In this document: positions 1 to 7,273 of the stretch, piece by piece
Position numbering within the stretch: position 1 is the stretch's first letter
How the letters are laid out: each line of letters begins with the position of its first letter
Assembly (NCBI GenBank): GCA_964602895.1
Contig: CAZRTG010000081.1
Coordinates: forward strand, 1-14,557
Source of the DNA: JAWXBM01 sp964602895
GTDB lineage: Bacteria; Pseudomonadota; Gammaproteobacteria; Xanthomonadales; SZUA-36
Direction of reading: 5' to 3'
DNA length: 14,557 nucleotides
The notes under the pieces: generated by a model
What the model was told of the DNA's origin: nothing
The model's database searches: none
Seen by the model: only the letters and a program-made list of their open reading frames with translations
Made by a program: the position numbers and the translations under genes

Positions 1-98
1 AACCGAAAGTAGAGTGCAAGAAAGCTTAATTTATCAGGCGTGTAATGAGATACTTGGACGCTTGGCTATCACTAATTTCAATCTTACAGGATTTAAAA

Positions 99-1586
99 AT
101 GAGTAGAAAAAACTACTTCAATACTTTGACTTTGGCCCAGAAGCTGGAGCAACTCGGACGCTGCCGATTCATGGATCGTTCCGAGTTCAATGGCGTTGAA
201 GCATTGAAGGGTAAAAAGATCGTTATCGTGGGTTGCGGTTCTCAAGGCCTGAATCAGGGCCTGAATTTGCGGGACTCCGGGCTGGATGTGAGCTATGCGC
301 TGAGAGCAGATGCCATTGAGCAAAAACGACAATCGTGGAAGAACGCCACTGAAAATGGTTTTGCAGTCGGTAGTTACGAAGACCTGCTGCCGACCGCTGA
401 TTTGGTATTGAACCTGACGCCAGACAAGCAGCATGCGTCTGTGGTGGCCGCGGTCCAGCCTTTCATGAAGAAAAATGCCTGCCTTTCATACAGCCACGGC
501 TTCAATATTGTTGAGGAAGGGGCGGATATCCGTGAGGACCTGACGGTGATCATGGTTGCACCCAAATGCCCGGGCACTGAAGTGCGCGAGGAATACAAAC
601 GTGGTTTTGGTGTTCCCACCCTGCTGGCAGTGCATACCGAGAATGACCCGCTTGGCCAGGGCTGGGATATAGCCAAAGCCTACGCAGCCGGTACCGGCGG
701 TGACCGGGCTGGTTGCCTGGAGTCCAGCTTTATCGCGGAAGTGAAATCCGACCTGATGGGTGAGCAGACCATCCTCTGTGGCATGCTTCAAACCGGCTCT
801 CTGCTGTGCTTTGACAAGATGGTCGAGCAGGGTGTTGATACAGGCTGGGCCAGCAAATTTGTGCAGCATGCATTTGACACCATTTGTGAATCGCTCAAGC
901 ACGGTGGCATCACCAACATGATGGATCGTCTGAGCAATCCAGCGAAAATCAAGGCATTTGAGCTGTCCGAGCAGTTGAAAGACATCATGCGTGATCTGTT
1001 TGACAAGCATCAGGAAGACATCATGTCAGGCGCCTTTTCGTCACAGATGATGGCGGATTGGGACAATGATGATAAGGATTTGCTGACCTGGCGCGAAGCC
1101 ACCAACGAAAGTGCCTTTGAGCGTTCCGAGCCGGCAAAAGTGGACATCTCCGAGCAGGAATATTTTGACAAGGGCATCCTGATGGTGGCGATGATCCGGG
1201 CTGGAGTTGAGCTTGCGTTTGAATCCATGACCGCCGCAGGCATCAAGGCCGAGTCTGCCTACTATGAGTCTTTGCATGAAACGCCGCTGATTGCGAACCT
1301 GATTGGTCGCAAGAAGCTGTATGAAATGAACAAGGTGATATCGGATACCGCCGAGTACGGCTGCTACCTGTTTTCACACTCAGCGATACCCTTGTTGGGC
1401 GATTTCATGAAGGGTGTGAATGTTGATGTGATCGGTAAGGGCCTCAATGTGCCGGACAACCATGTCGATAATCAGCAGCTGATTGAAGTGAATAAGGTGA
1501 TCCGCAGCCATCCGGTTGAAAAGGTGGGTGAAATACTGAGAGGACACATGACGGCGATGAAAACCATTGCGGTAGGGGTTTCTTAA
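99..1586 (+). CDS. ilvC: Ketol-acid reductoisomerase (NADP+), class II long form
   Basis: This cytoplasmic enzyme catalyses the second common step of valine, leucine and isoleucine synthesis: Mg2+-dependent alkyl migration and NADPH reduction of 2-acetolactate or 2-aceto-2-hydroxybutyrate. The 495-residue product matches the ~490-residue Escherichia-type (class II) enzyme almost end to end from memory. Visible features are the Rossmann loop GCGSQG (residues 45-50), the NADPH-selecting R69, R77 and S79, the catalytic H133 (YSHGFN) and K156 (APKCPGTE), and metal ligands D218 and E222 in SDLMGEQT. A duplicated C-terminal knotted domain contains EQEYFDKG and ISDTAEYG. I chose ATG 99 rather than the in-frame ATG at 45 because MSRKNYFNTL aligns with the family N-terminus and ACAGG (86-90) lies 8 bases upstream. 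The gene is apparently monocistronic here: the next gene is 299 bases away, behind a hairpin array. Whatever precedes it lies outside the window. Confidence 0.97.
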   Translation: MSRKNYFNTLTLAQKLEQLGRCRFMDRSEFNGVEALKGKKIVIVGCGSQGLNQGLNLRDSGLDVSYALRADAIEQKRQSWKNATENGFAVGSYEDLLPTADLVLNLTPDKQHASVVAAVQPFMKKNACLSYSHGFNIVEEGADIREDLTVIMVAPKCPGTEVREEYKRGFGVPTLLAVHTENDPLGQGWDIAKAYAAGTGGDRAGCLESSFIAEVKSDLMGEQTILCGMLQTGSLLCFDKMVEQGVDTGWASKFVQHAFDTICESLKHGGITNMMDRLSNPAKIKAFELSEQLKDIMRDLFDKHQEDIMSGAFSSQMMADWDNDDKDLLTWREATNESAFERSEPAKVDISEQEYFDKGILMVAMIRAGVELAFESMTAAGIKAESAYYESLHETPLIANLIGRKKLYEMNKVISDTAEYGCYLFSHSAIPLLGDFMKGVNVDVIGKGLNVPDNHVDNQQLIEVNKVIRSHPVEKVGEILRGHMTAMKTIAVGVS

Positions 1587-1590
1587 GGGA

Positions 1591-1767
1591 GCTCTGAATA
1601 ATTCATCCATGAATTATCAGAGCACGCAAAACAAAAAGTGTCATTTTTGTTTTGCTTCATTTTCAATGACCTACAGTCATTGAAAATGTTGGCACATCCA
1701 TGTGCCATAGCAACTCTGAATAAATCAGAGTTTCTTTAAGTTTCCGGTAGCTGATACATCCGGAAGC
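1591..1767 (+). repeat. Run of six adjacent stem-loops in the ilvC 3' region (a seventh follows)
   Basis: The hairpins lie almost end to end, starting 5 bases after the ilvC stop. (1) 1591-1623: 15-bp stem with one bulged A around a CC centre. (2) 1626-1655: perfect 12-bp stem GCAAAACAAAAA, loop GTGTCA. (3) 1658-1688: perfect 13-bp stem CATTTTCAATGAC, loop CTACA. (4) 1690-1707: perfect 8-bp stem TGGCACAT. (5) 1712-1732: perfect 8-bp stem AACTCTGA, loop ATAAA, then TCTTT. (6) 1740-1767: 8-bp stem including one wobble pair. Hairpins 1 and 4 share the centre CATCCATG. Hairpins 1 and 5 share CTCTGAATAA, so the left arm of 1 can also pair with the right arm of 5. No ORF is credible here. It could be an mRNA 3' stabiliser, a terminator series, a small RNA or a mosaic of palindromic repeats; the sequence does not decide. 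Confidence 0.85.
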
Positions 1768-1806
1768 AGCCAGGGGACATCTCATGATGCCCCTGGCTGC
1801 TTTCTG
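1764..1806 (+). terminator. Probable rho-independent terminator after ilvC
   Basis: The stem AAGCAGCCAGGGG (1764-1776) pairs perfectly with CCCCTGGCTGCTT (1790-1802). The loop itself contains a small CATC/GATG stem. TTTCTGTTA follows, a short and interrupted T tract. It is the GC-richest and last of the hairpins downstream of ilvC and would separate ilvC from the P450 gene. Hairpin 5 (1712-1732, followed by TCTTT) is a second, weaker candidate. The imperfect T tract is the main doubt. Confidence 0.6.
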
Positions 1807-1885
1807 TTATTGACACGGGTCAAGTCCGCTGGAGATTTCCATTCTGTTGCATTGTCATTCTGATCCGCGCTTGGCAAAGTAGGGT

Positions 1886-3046
1886 ATGAGTTCCCATCCA
1901 ACACCAGACTGGGATCCGGCATCCCCGGATGTTCTGGATGATCAACGCGCGGCTTATGACCAAATGCGTCGTGAATGCCCGGTGGCCTACAGCGATTTTC
2001 TGCAATGGTCATTGTTCCGGCATGAAGATGTGTCTCGTGCATTGCGTGATCCAAAAACCTTCAGCAATGTGGTTTCACGGCACCTGTCTGTGCCCAACGG
2101 TATGGATCCGCCCGAACACACGGAATACCGCCAACTCATAGATCCGTTTTTTTCAGCGGAGCATATGGCTGCTTTTGAACCCGTTTGCCGGAACATCGTT
2201 AACGAATTGCTGCAAGGCATACCGGCCGACGGCAATGTGGAGGTGATGGCGGACCTGGCACGGCCTTTTGCGGTACGTGCCCAATGTGAATTTCTGGGTT
2301 GGCCATCGTCCTGGCACGAGCCGTTGATTCATTGGACAAAGAAAAATCACGAGGCCACTTTGGCGCGAGACCGTAATGCCATGTCCGAGATCGCTCGTGA
2401 GTTTGAAGCTTTTATCGATAGCCTGCTCGACGCATTTTCACTGTCTGATGTGCCGGCAAGTAAAGACGTAGTTACCATCCTGGCGCAGCAACGGGTCTGG
2501 GGGCGACCCTTGAGCAATGAGGAAATCAGCAGCATTCTGCGAAACTGGACCGTTGGTGAAATTGGCACGATTGCAGCATCGGTTGGCATTTTGATCGAGT
2601 TTCTTGCTCACCACGGTGATTGGCAAACGCAGTGGCGCCAGGATGCCAGCCAATTACCCGACGCGATTGAAGAGATACTGCGCATACACGGTCCGTTGGT
2701 AACGAGTCGCAGAGTCGCTACATGTCCCGTTGAAATAGGTGAACGGCAAATAGCAACCGGTGAACGCTTCACGTTGAACTGGGTGTCTGCCAACCGTGAC
2801 GAAACCGTTTTTGCCGATCCGGACAGTTTCCGGCTGGATCGTGATCCATCGAAGAATCTGCTTTATGGCGCTGGCATCCACGTCTGCCCGGGTGCTCCTC
2901 TGGCTCGCCTGGAAATGCGCGTGTTTCTGGAAGAACTGCTCAGCCACAGCACAGCAATCGTCCCGGATTTGGCACGTGAGCCCGTTTATGCCCGGTATCC
3001 TGCTTCAGGTTTTGCTACCCTGCCGGTGAAAATTCGGAGCCAATAA
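1886..3046 (+). CDS. Cytochrome P450, soluble bacterial type
   Basis: Predicted haem-thiolate monooxygenase of 386 residues, slightly shorter than typical soluble bacterial class I P450s (~400), with no membrane anchor. The haem-ligand loop is YGAGIHVCPG with axial Cys334; the family usually has Phe where this protein has Tyr327. The K-helix ExxR motif is E263-R266 in IEEILR, and a PPEH segment near residue 75 precedes helix C. The expected I-helix segment (about 218-240, RNWTVGEIGT) lacks the usual AGx(D/E)T acid-alcohol pair, so oxygen activation may differ. The start is constrained by an in-frame TAG at 1880-1882; the ribosome-binding site is poor (AGTAGGG almost touching the ATG). No ferredoxin or ferredoxin reductase gene is in the window, so the redox partner and substrate are unknown. 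It may be co-transcribed with the two following genes. Confidence 0.92.
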   Translation: MSSHPTPDWDPASPDVLDDQRAAYDQMRRECPVAYSDFLQWSLFRHEDVSRALRDPKTFSNVVSRHLSVPNGMDPPEHTEYRQLIDPFFSAEHMAAFEPVCRNIVNELLQGIPADGNVEVMADLARPFAVRAQCEFLGWPSSWHEPLIHWTKKNHEATLARDRNAMSEIAREFEAFIDSLLDAFSLSDVPASKDVVTILAQQRVWGRPLSNEEISSILRNWTVGEIGTIAASVGILIEFLAHHGDWQTQWRQDASQLPDAIEEILRIHGPLVTSRRVATCPVEIGERQIATGERFTLNWVSANRDETVFADPDSFRLDRDPSKNLLYGAGIHVCPGAPLARLEMRVFLEELLSHSTAIVPDLAREPVYARYPASGFATLPVKIRSQ

Positions 3047-3094
3047 AGTTTAGCACGCACTTTTAAACGACATCGGAAGAGGAGCCAAAAGCAA

Positions 3095-3559
3095 ATGGGA
3101 AAGCCAGGCCCTGCCCTCACGACATTGATCATGTTGTTAACCATCGTGCTGATTCCACCGCTGGTGTTTATTCTGGTGGGCTTGTTCAGTGACATGTCGT
3201 TCAGTTCAGTGCTCGCTGCTTTGCTGGAGCAATACACGCAGAGAAAACGGAATTTACTGCTGATAGGCCTGTTTGCGTGCCTGCCATTGCTGTTGATTGG
3301 TCTGGTTCTCTGGCTGCACAAAGGTTTCGGTGGTTCTGCCAGCCTGCGGCCCGTTTTGGCCTGGTCAGGGTTCACAGGAATTTTCCTCATCACCCTGTGG
3401 ATAAATTTTGAATACTGGCCAGCCTACCTGCCTGGCCGTGTTTATCCCGGCTTCCCGCATGGCCTGGAGTTTGTAATTGGTCCCTTGTTTTTCGCGCCGA
3501 TCGCCATGGCCGTGTGCATGCTGGTTGCCTGGCTGGCGGCCAGGAAGACTTCACTCTGA
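3095..3559 (+). CDS. Small integral membrane protein, function unknown
   Basis: I do not recognise the family. The 154-residue product has four strongly hydrophobic segments at about residues 10-31, 53-74, 86-104 and 124-148. A basic QRKRN stretch sits before helix 2 and a short RKTSL tail follows helix 4, so both termini are probably cytoplasmic. The loop between helices 3 and 4 is rich in aromatic residues and prolines (NFEYWPAYLPGR). AAGAGGAG at 3077-3084 is a good ribosome-binding site 10 bases before the ATG. The gene starts 48 bases after the P450 stop and ends 28 bases before rssA, all on one strand, which suggests one transcript. It is real by its clear ribosome-binding site and membrane-protein composition; no function can be assigned from sequence. 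Confidence 0.75.
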   Translation: MGKPGPALTTLIMLLTIVLIPPLVFILVGLFSDMSFSSVLAALLEQYTQRKRNLLLIGLFACLPLLLIGLVLWLHKGFGGSASLRPVLAWSGFTGIFLITLWINFEYWPAYLPGRVYPGFPHGLEFVIGPLFFAPIAMAVCMLVAWLAARKTSL

Positions 3560-3587
3560 TCTCAGCAATTCCGTTTATCATTAAAAC

Positions 3588-4571
3588 ATGAAAAAAAATG
3601 GCAGGCCCAAAATCGCACTTGTGCTCGGTAGTGGAGCGGCCCGCGGCTGGTCACACATTGGTGTGATCCATGAACTGACAGAAATGGGTATTAAACCCGA
3701 TATAGTTACCGGTGCATCCATCGGTGCCATCGTTGGCGGTGCCTATGCTTCCGGCAACCTGAAATCGTTCGAAGCGTGGGTCAATGGCATGGGTCGGGTG
3801 GATATCATTCGTTTGCTGGATGCAAAGATTACCGGAGGCGGTTTTCTGCAGGGCAGTTTACTGATGAATGCCATCAAAGATCGTATTGGCAACCCCAATA
3901 TTGAAGACCTTGAGGTTGCTTTCGGCTGCGTAGCTACGGAGTTCGGTAGCGGTCGTGAGGTGTGGTTGCGTGAGGGCTCCTTGCTGGATGCCTGCAGAGC
4001 CTCAATTGCACTGCCTGGAATGTTCGCGCCGGTACGCAAGCAGAATAAACGCCTGTTACTGGATGGTGGGCTGGTCAACCCGGTGCCCGTTTCCTTGGCT
4101 CGCGCCATGGGTGCAGATGTGGTAATCGCGGTTAATCTGAATGGTGACCTGGTGGGCCATCACTTTTTCGCGGATGGGCATGATCAGGATACCAGCCTTG
4201 AACTCAGCGAGAAACAGATTGCTGAAATTGAAAACAAGGACTCCACGGTCGCCAAATGGGCAGCCAAATTGAAAATCGGCCTGGGTCTCAGACTGGATTC
4301 CTATATCTCTTCCTTACGCAGCAGGGAAAGCCCGGAACCCGGGTTGTTTGATGTGGTGGTGGGGTCCGTCAACATCATGCAGGACCGCATCACACGCTCC
4401 CGTATGGCCGGTGAGCCGCCAGACATCCACATCACACCGCGGTTACGTCATATCGGACTGATGGATTTCGATCGGGCCAGTGAATGCATTGAAGGTGGCC
4501 GTAAAGCGGCCCGCAGACAGGCTGCTGAATTGGAAGAATTGGTCAGATTGCTGAGTGACGAGACAAAATGA
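3588..4571 (+). CDS. rssA: Patatin-like phospholipase family protein, RssA type
   Basis: Predicted serine acyl hydrolase of the NTE/RssA branch of bacterial patatins, 327 residues (Escherichia RssA is about 300). The oxyanion-hole segment LGSGAARGWSH is at residues 13-23. The nucleophile elbow GASIG carries Ser44, and the Asp of the Ser-Asp dyad is D159 in LDGGLVNPVPV. The stretch RMAGEPPDIHITP near the C-terminus is also RssA-like. There is no signal peptide, so it is probably cytoplasmic or peripheral to the membrane. The physiological substrate of RssA proteins is not settled. The rssB response-regulator gene found beside rssA in enterobacteria is absent here. The ATG lies 28 bases after the upstream membrane-protein gene and has no good ribosome-binding site (TTATCATTAAAAC), so translation may depend on upstream translation. 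The stop lies within a hairpin shared with convergent msrA. Confidence 0.88.
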   Translation: MKKNGRPKIALVLGSGAARGWSHIGVIHELTEMGIKPDIVTGASIGAIVGGAYASGNLKSFEAWVNGMGRVDIIRLLDAKITGGGFLQGSLLMNAIKDRIGNPNIEDLEVAFGCVATEFGSGREVWLREGSLLDACRASIALPGMFAPVRKQNKRLLLDGGLVNPVPVSLARAMGADVVIAVNLNGDLVGHHFFADGHDQDTSLELSEKQIAEIENKDSTVAKWAAKLKIGLGLRLDSYISSLRSRESPEPGLFDVVVGSVNIMQDRITRSRMAGEPPDIHITPRLRHIGLMDFDRASECIEGGRKAARRQAAELEELVRLLSDETK

Positions 4572-4595
4572 ATTGCCCGGAATTTCCCGGCAATT
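4571..4595. terminator. Hairpin between convergent rssA and msrA, possible shared terminator
   Basis: AATTGCCCGG (4571-4580) faces CCCGGCAATT (4586-4595) across the loop AATTT: nine of ten positions pair, with one C-C mismatch. It overlaps the last base of the rssA stop and most of the msrA stop. On the minus strand the hairpin is followed by CATTTTG, giving a short T run for msrA; on the + strand no T tract follows. Position between convergent genes supports a terminator role, but the T tracts are weak. Confidence 0.45.
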
Positions 4596-5103
4596 AGCCC
4601 TGGTGTTTCGGCAACTTCCAGTCCGGCCGGACAAAGTGGCAGGTATAGCCGTTTGGAATGCGTTCCAGATAATCCTGGTGCTCGGGCTCGGCTTCCCAGA
4701 ATGCGCCGACAGGCGTCACTTCCGTCACAACTTTGCCTGGCCATATTCCGGATGCGTCCACATCGGCAATGGTATCTTCTGCCATTTTCCGTTGCGCTTC
4801 GCTGGTATAGAAAATGGCCGAACGGTAACTGGCACCTTTATCATTGCCCTGGCGGTTTACCGTGCTGGGATCGTGGATCTGGAAGAAAAACTCCAGCAAA
4901 TCGCGGAAGCTGATCTGTTCCGGGTCGAAGATGATTTCGATGGCCTCAGCGTGATTGCCGTGGTTGCGGTAGGTGGCGTGGTCCACTTCACCGCCCGAAT
5001 AACCGACGCGGGTGGAAATCACACCTGGCATACGGCGTATCAGTTGCTGCATGCCCCAAAAGCAGCCACCGGCCAGTACAGCACGTTCAGTTTTATCGTT
5101 CAT
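4594..5103 (-). CDS. msrA: Peptide-methionine (S)-S-oxide reductase MsrA
   Basis: Reduces methionine-S-sulfoxide in proteins and free methionine, using thioredoxin, as oxidative-damage repair. The protein is 169 residues, the short cytoplasmic MsrA form, with the catalytic motif GCFWG (Cys14). Conserved RVGYSGG, HAEAIEI, FFQIHDPS and SYRSAIFY segments follow. The only other cysteine, Cys155 in YTCHF, is the likely resolving residue. AAGGA (5111-5115, minus strand) lies 7 bases before the ATG. The gene is downstream of, and in the same direction as, the Tat flavoprotein gene, but a 72-base palindromic element occupies the gap and its inner edge is only 18 bases from this start codon. The native promoter is therefore either displaced or lies in or beyond that element. 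It is convergent with rssA, with 22 bases between the stops. Confidence 0.96.
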   Translation of the reverse strand: MNDKTERAVLAGGCFWGMQQLIRRMPGVISTRVGYSGGEVDHATYRNHGNHAEAIEIIFDPEQISFRDLLEFFFQIHDPSTVNRQGNDKGASYRSAIFYTSEAQRKMAEDTIADVDASGIWPGKVVTEVTPVGAFWEAEPEHQDYLERIPNGYTCHFVRPDWKLPKHQG

Positions 5104-5121
5104 TCATCAATCCTTAAATTT

Positions 5122-5193
5122 GGGGTCAGAGTAAAGTGCCAGAGTAAAGGAATTAAAATGCCAACATCTACTCTGGCACTTTACTCTGACCCC
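5122..5193. repeat. Palindromic repeat element with perfect 25-base inverted arms
   Basis: The arms 5122-5146 and 5169-5193 are perfect reverse complements (25 of 25), separated by 22 AT-rich bases. The outer end reads GGGGTCAGAGTAAAG, and the 10-mer CAGAGTAAAG occurs twice in the left arm (5127-5136 and 5140-5149). From memory, GGGGTCAGAGTA-type palindromes are scattered in many environmental gammaproteobacteria and flank RAYT (REP-associated tyrosine) transposase genes. No transposase is present here, so this would be a solitary, non-autonomous copy. It nearly fills the gap between the flavoprotein stop and msrA. If transcribed, it would form a very stable hairpin. No T tract follows, so it is not a standard intrinsic terminator. 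Confidence 0.85.
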
Positions 5194-5198
5194 GGCAA

Positions 5199-7097
5199 CT
5201 AAGCTTCGGCCAGTTCATTTACCGCCCGCCAGGCCTGGTCGATGGCGATGTGTGTATAGGCATCTGCGCCCGCATCGGAGTTGGCAATCACAATCCGGCC
5301 ACAGCGTTGCCGTCCCACCACATTCGGCGCGGGTTCGGTGTTCCAATCCGCATCCTCCAGATCGACGTGGTCACGCGCATAACCATGTGGCCAACGGTTG
5401 ACCGTTATGGCCAGAATATCATCAGCGGCATTGAAACCGTAGGCCCCATAAATGCCGTTGAGCACTCTGCGTATTTCGCGTTCAAAGTCTTCGAAACTCT
5501 GCTCCAGCAACCAGGTCCGGGTGATCTGTTCCATTTGCGCCACGCTGGTCCCGGCGGGTACTTCGGCGCCCAAACCGACAAAGAACTGCATGACACAGGC
5601 ATCCTCAGCGCGCCATTGTGGACGGTAATCACCCACGTTCACGCCCGTAACCAATTGCATATGTTCCAGATAGCTGCCGGGCAAATAGGCGCTTCCGACC
5701 CTGGATTTTTTCAGTGCTTTACCGCTTTTCATCACCACATTGACCACCAGCAAAGGCCGTTTGATGCACTTGGACAAAGCCTCTTTCTGAACCGGTGGAA
5801 GCTCCGGAACCAGGTGGCGAATGATGCGGTTGTAACAGGCCATGACCGCCGCCTGGCCCGGCACCCGGCAGATCTTTCCGTTATTCACATAACTCACGTT
5901 CACTGTTGCAGAGCCGGTCTCGTTGGCCGCATGCACCACGGTGGAGTTCAAACGCAAGCGCACCCTTGATCCGGGTTGATCCAGTGTTGAATAATCGAGC
6001 CGCCGGGTCACGATGGTGTGTGCATCGGCATCTGCTGCCATGTCCGGCAAAGCCTGTGGAATCAGTTCGCGTACCAGCAACCGGGCTATGGAAGCATTGC
6101 CATCGGGGAACATCGCTACCGGGCTGTGACGCTCACCCGGGTCATGCCTGGTCTCAACACCGAGTGCATGCGCACCGGGTAGGCCCATCGTGATGCATTC
6201 TGCCACGGAGCAGTACTCGGCTTTGATGCCCATAAAGCCGGTTGGTCCATTGCGAAAAATCTGTATGGCATCTTCCGGCATCCGGAAATGTTGCCGCAGA
6301 AAATCCGGATAGCTGGTGCTGTGCATATACGCTTGCCGTTGCGAATCGCTTAAATCAGCCAGCACGTCGTCTTTTGCGGTGAGAAAAGCTTTCAGCGAAG
6401 CACGCCCTTCTGCGGAAACAGGAAAGAGCTCAACCTGTTCTGCCAGGGCTTGCAGATCGCTGTTGCGTAATTCAACGCCCGGCAGCAGCACATCCTGGCC
6501 GAAATGCGCAGCATCAAACCAGATAGCCGTTCCCAGGCCGTGGGATTTGGTCGAAAAATCAAACTCAAAATCTTCCAGCAAACGCGGAATGTCTATCCCC
6601 AGCTCTTCGATCAGCCCCATGGCAACTTCGCTGTAATAGGGGTATTCCATATTGACGGTGCCACCCCAGGCCAGGCGCATGGGGCCGCCCTGGTGAAATT
6701 CATTGCGCCTGGCGTGGCCACCAAAATCGTCGTGATTGTCGAGTATGAGAATACGGCTGTCCGGCCCGTATTGCTTGCGAAAGAAATAAGCGGCGGCGAG
6801 ACCGCTGATGCCGGCGCCCACCACAACCAGATCGTATTGCTCATCCAGCGCAACAGGCGAGTCGAACCGTTTGGCCTCACGCGCCAGTGCATGAGCCACT
6901 TCAAATGCGCCCGGATGTGATCCGCGCATACCGGTACGTGTAGGCGGGTAGTATGCACCTGGTGCCGGTGCGGGCATATCGGCTGGCCAAACGCTGCCAG
7001 GCAAGCCCAGTGCAATGGCGCCCAGGCTGACATCGTGAATAAAGTCGCGGCGTGTGATATCGCGTCCCAAGCCCAACTTGCGATCAGACTCTTTCAT
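5199..7097 (-). CDS. Tat-exported FAD-dependent oxidoreductase, spermidine dehydrogenase-like
   Basis: A 632-residue flavoprotein predicted to be folded with FAD in the cytoplasm and exported by the Tat system. The N-terminus carries the twin-arginine motif ITRRDFI (R16-R17), then a hydrophobic stretch DVSLGAIALGLPG. A PPTRTGMRGSHPGAFEVAH segment precedes the FAD-binding domain. The dinucleotide fold is YDLVVVGAGISGLAAAYF (GxGxxG at 94-99), with ILILDNHDDFGGHARRNE following. The C-terminal GRIVIANSDAGADAYTHIAIDQA resembles the second FAD-contacting segment of amine oxidases. This layout is what I recall for Pseudomonas SpdH, which oxidises spermidine in the periplasm; I offer that as the best match, and the substrate is inferred. 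The ATG at 7097 has only a weak ribosome-binding site (CGGGAA). It is divergent from the hydrolase-OsmC gene and upstream of msrA. Confidence 0.85.
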   Translation of the reverse strand: MKESDRKLGLGRDITRRDFIHDVSLGAIALGLPGSVWPADMPAPAPGAYYPPTRTGMRGSHPGAFEVAHALAREAKRFDSPVALDEQYDLVVVGAGISGLAAAYFFRKQYGPDSRILILDNHDDFGGHARRNEFHQGGPMRLAWGGTVNMEYPYYSEVAMGLIEELGIDIPRLLEDFEFDFSTKSHGLGTAIWFDAAHFGQDVLLPGVELRNSDLQALAEQVELFPVSAEGRASLKAFLTAKDDVLADLSDSQRQAYMHSTSYPDFLRQHFRMPEDAIQIFRNGPTGFMGIKAEYCSVAECITMGLPGAHALGVETRHDPGERHSPVAMFPDGNASIARLLVRELIPQALPDMAADADAHTIVTRRLDYSTLDQPGSRVRLRLNSTVVHAANETGSATVNVSYVNNGKICRVPGQAAVMACYNRIIRHLVPELPPVQKEALSKCIKRPLLVVNVVMKSGKALKKSRVGSAYLPGSYLEHMQLVTGVNVGDYRPQWRAEDACVMQFFVGLGAEVPAGTSVAQMEQITRTWLLEQSFEDFEREIRRVLNGIYGAYGFNAADDILAITVNRWPHGYARDHVDLEDADWNTEPAPNVVGRQRCGRIVIANSDAGADAYTHIAIDQAWRAVNELAEA

Positions 7098-7273
7098 TTA
7101 CGGTTCCCGTTACAGTTCGCATCATGGCGACACAGAATAGTAGCTGATTTTTTGCCAGAACCTGATCTGCTGGCCAGTCCCATGTAAGATCAGACAAGGC
7201 TCCCGCAAGTTTTTGGAGCCGTATGAGCACCCGGATAGCCTGCCTTAAGAAAAAATACCGAGGGAAAAACTCC
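7098..7273. promoter_or_regulatory. Divergent intergenic region between the flavoprotein and hydrolase-OsmC genes
   Basis: These 176 bases must hold the promoters of both divergent genes. I see two inverted repeats. CTGATCT (7162-7168) and AGATCAG (7187-7193) are perfect 7-base arms 18 bases apart, with the palindrome TGGCCA between them: a possible operator. GGCTCC (7198-7203) and GGAGCC (7215-7220) could form a hairpin in the leader of the rightward gene. A ribosome-binding site GAGGGA (7260-7265) precedes the ATG at 7274. I could not find a convincing -35/-10 pair on either strand. Confidence 0.4.

Noticed and set aside
45..98. Upstream in-frame ATG of ilvC giving 18 extra residues
   Set aside because: The family begins at the second ATG (99), which has a well-spaced ribosome-binding site; the extra stretch has no targeting function in bacteria.
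1591..1732. Hairpin array as a CRISPR array
   Set aside because: The palindromes differ from each other and there are no regular repeats with unique spacers.
1591..1732. Hairpin array as integron attC sites
   Set aside because: No R-box/L-box core sites, no cassette ORF and no integrase were seen.
1810..1838. TTGACA at 1810-1815 as a P450 promoter -35
   Set aside because: No acceptable -10 occurs at 16-18 bases (AGATTT); it is also part of a small TTGAC/GTCAA inverted repeat. Left as unsupported.
5122..5193. Palindrome as a rho-independent terminator
   Set aside because: The long stem is AT-containing throughout and is not followed by a T tract on either strand.
4555..5202. Long + strand open frame of 215 codons opposite msrA
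   Set aside because: It is antisense to msrA, which has clear family motifs and a ribosome-binding site; the + frame has no recognisable domain and runs through the palindromic element.
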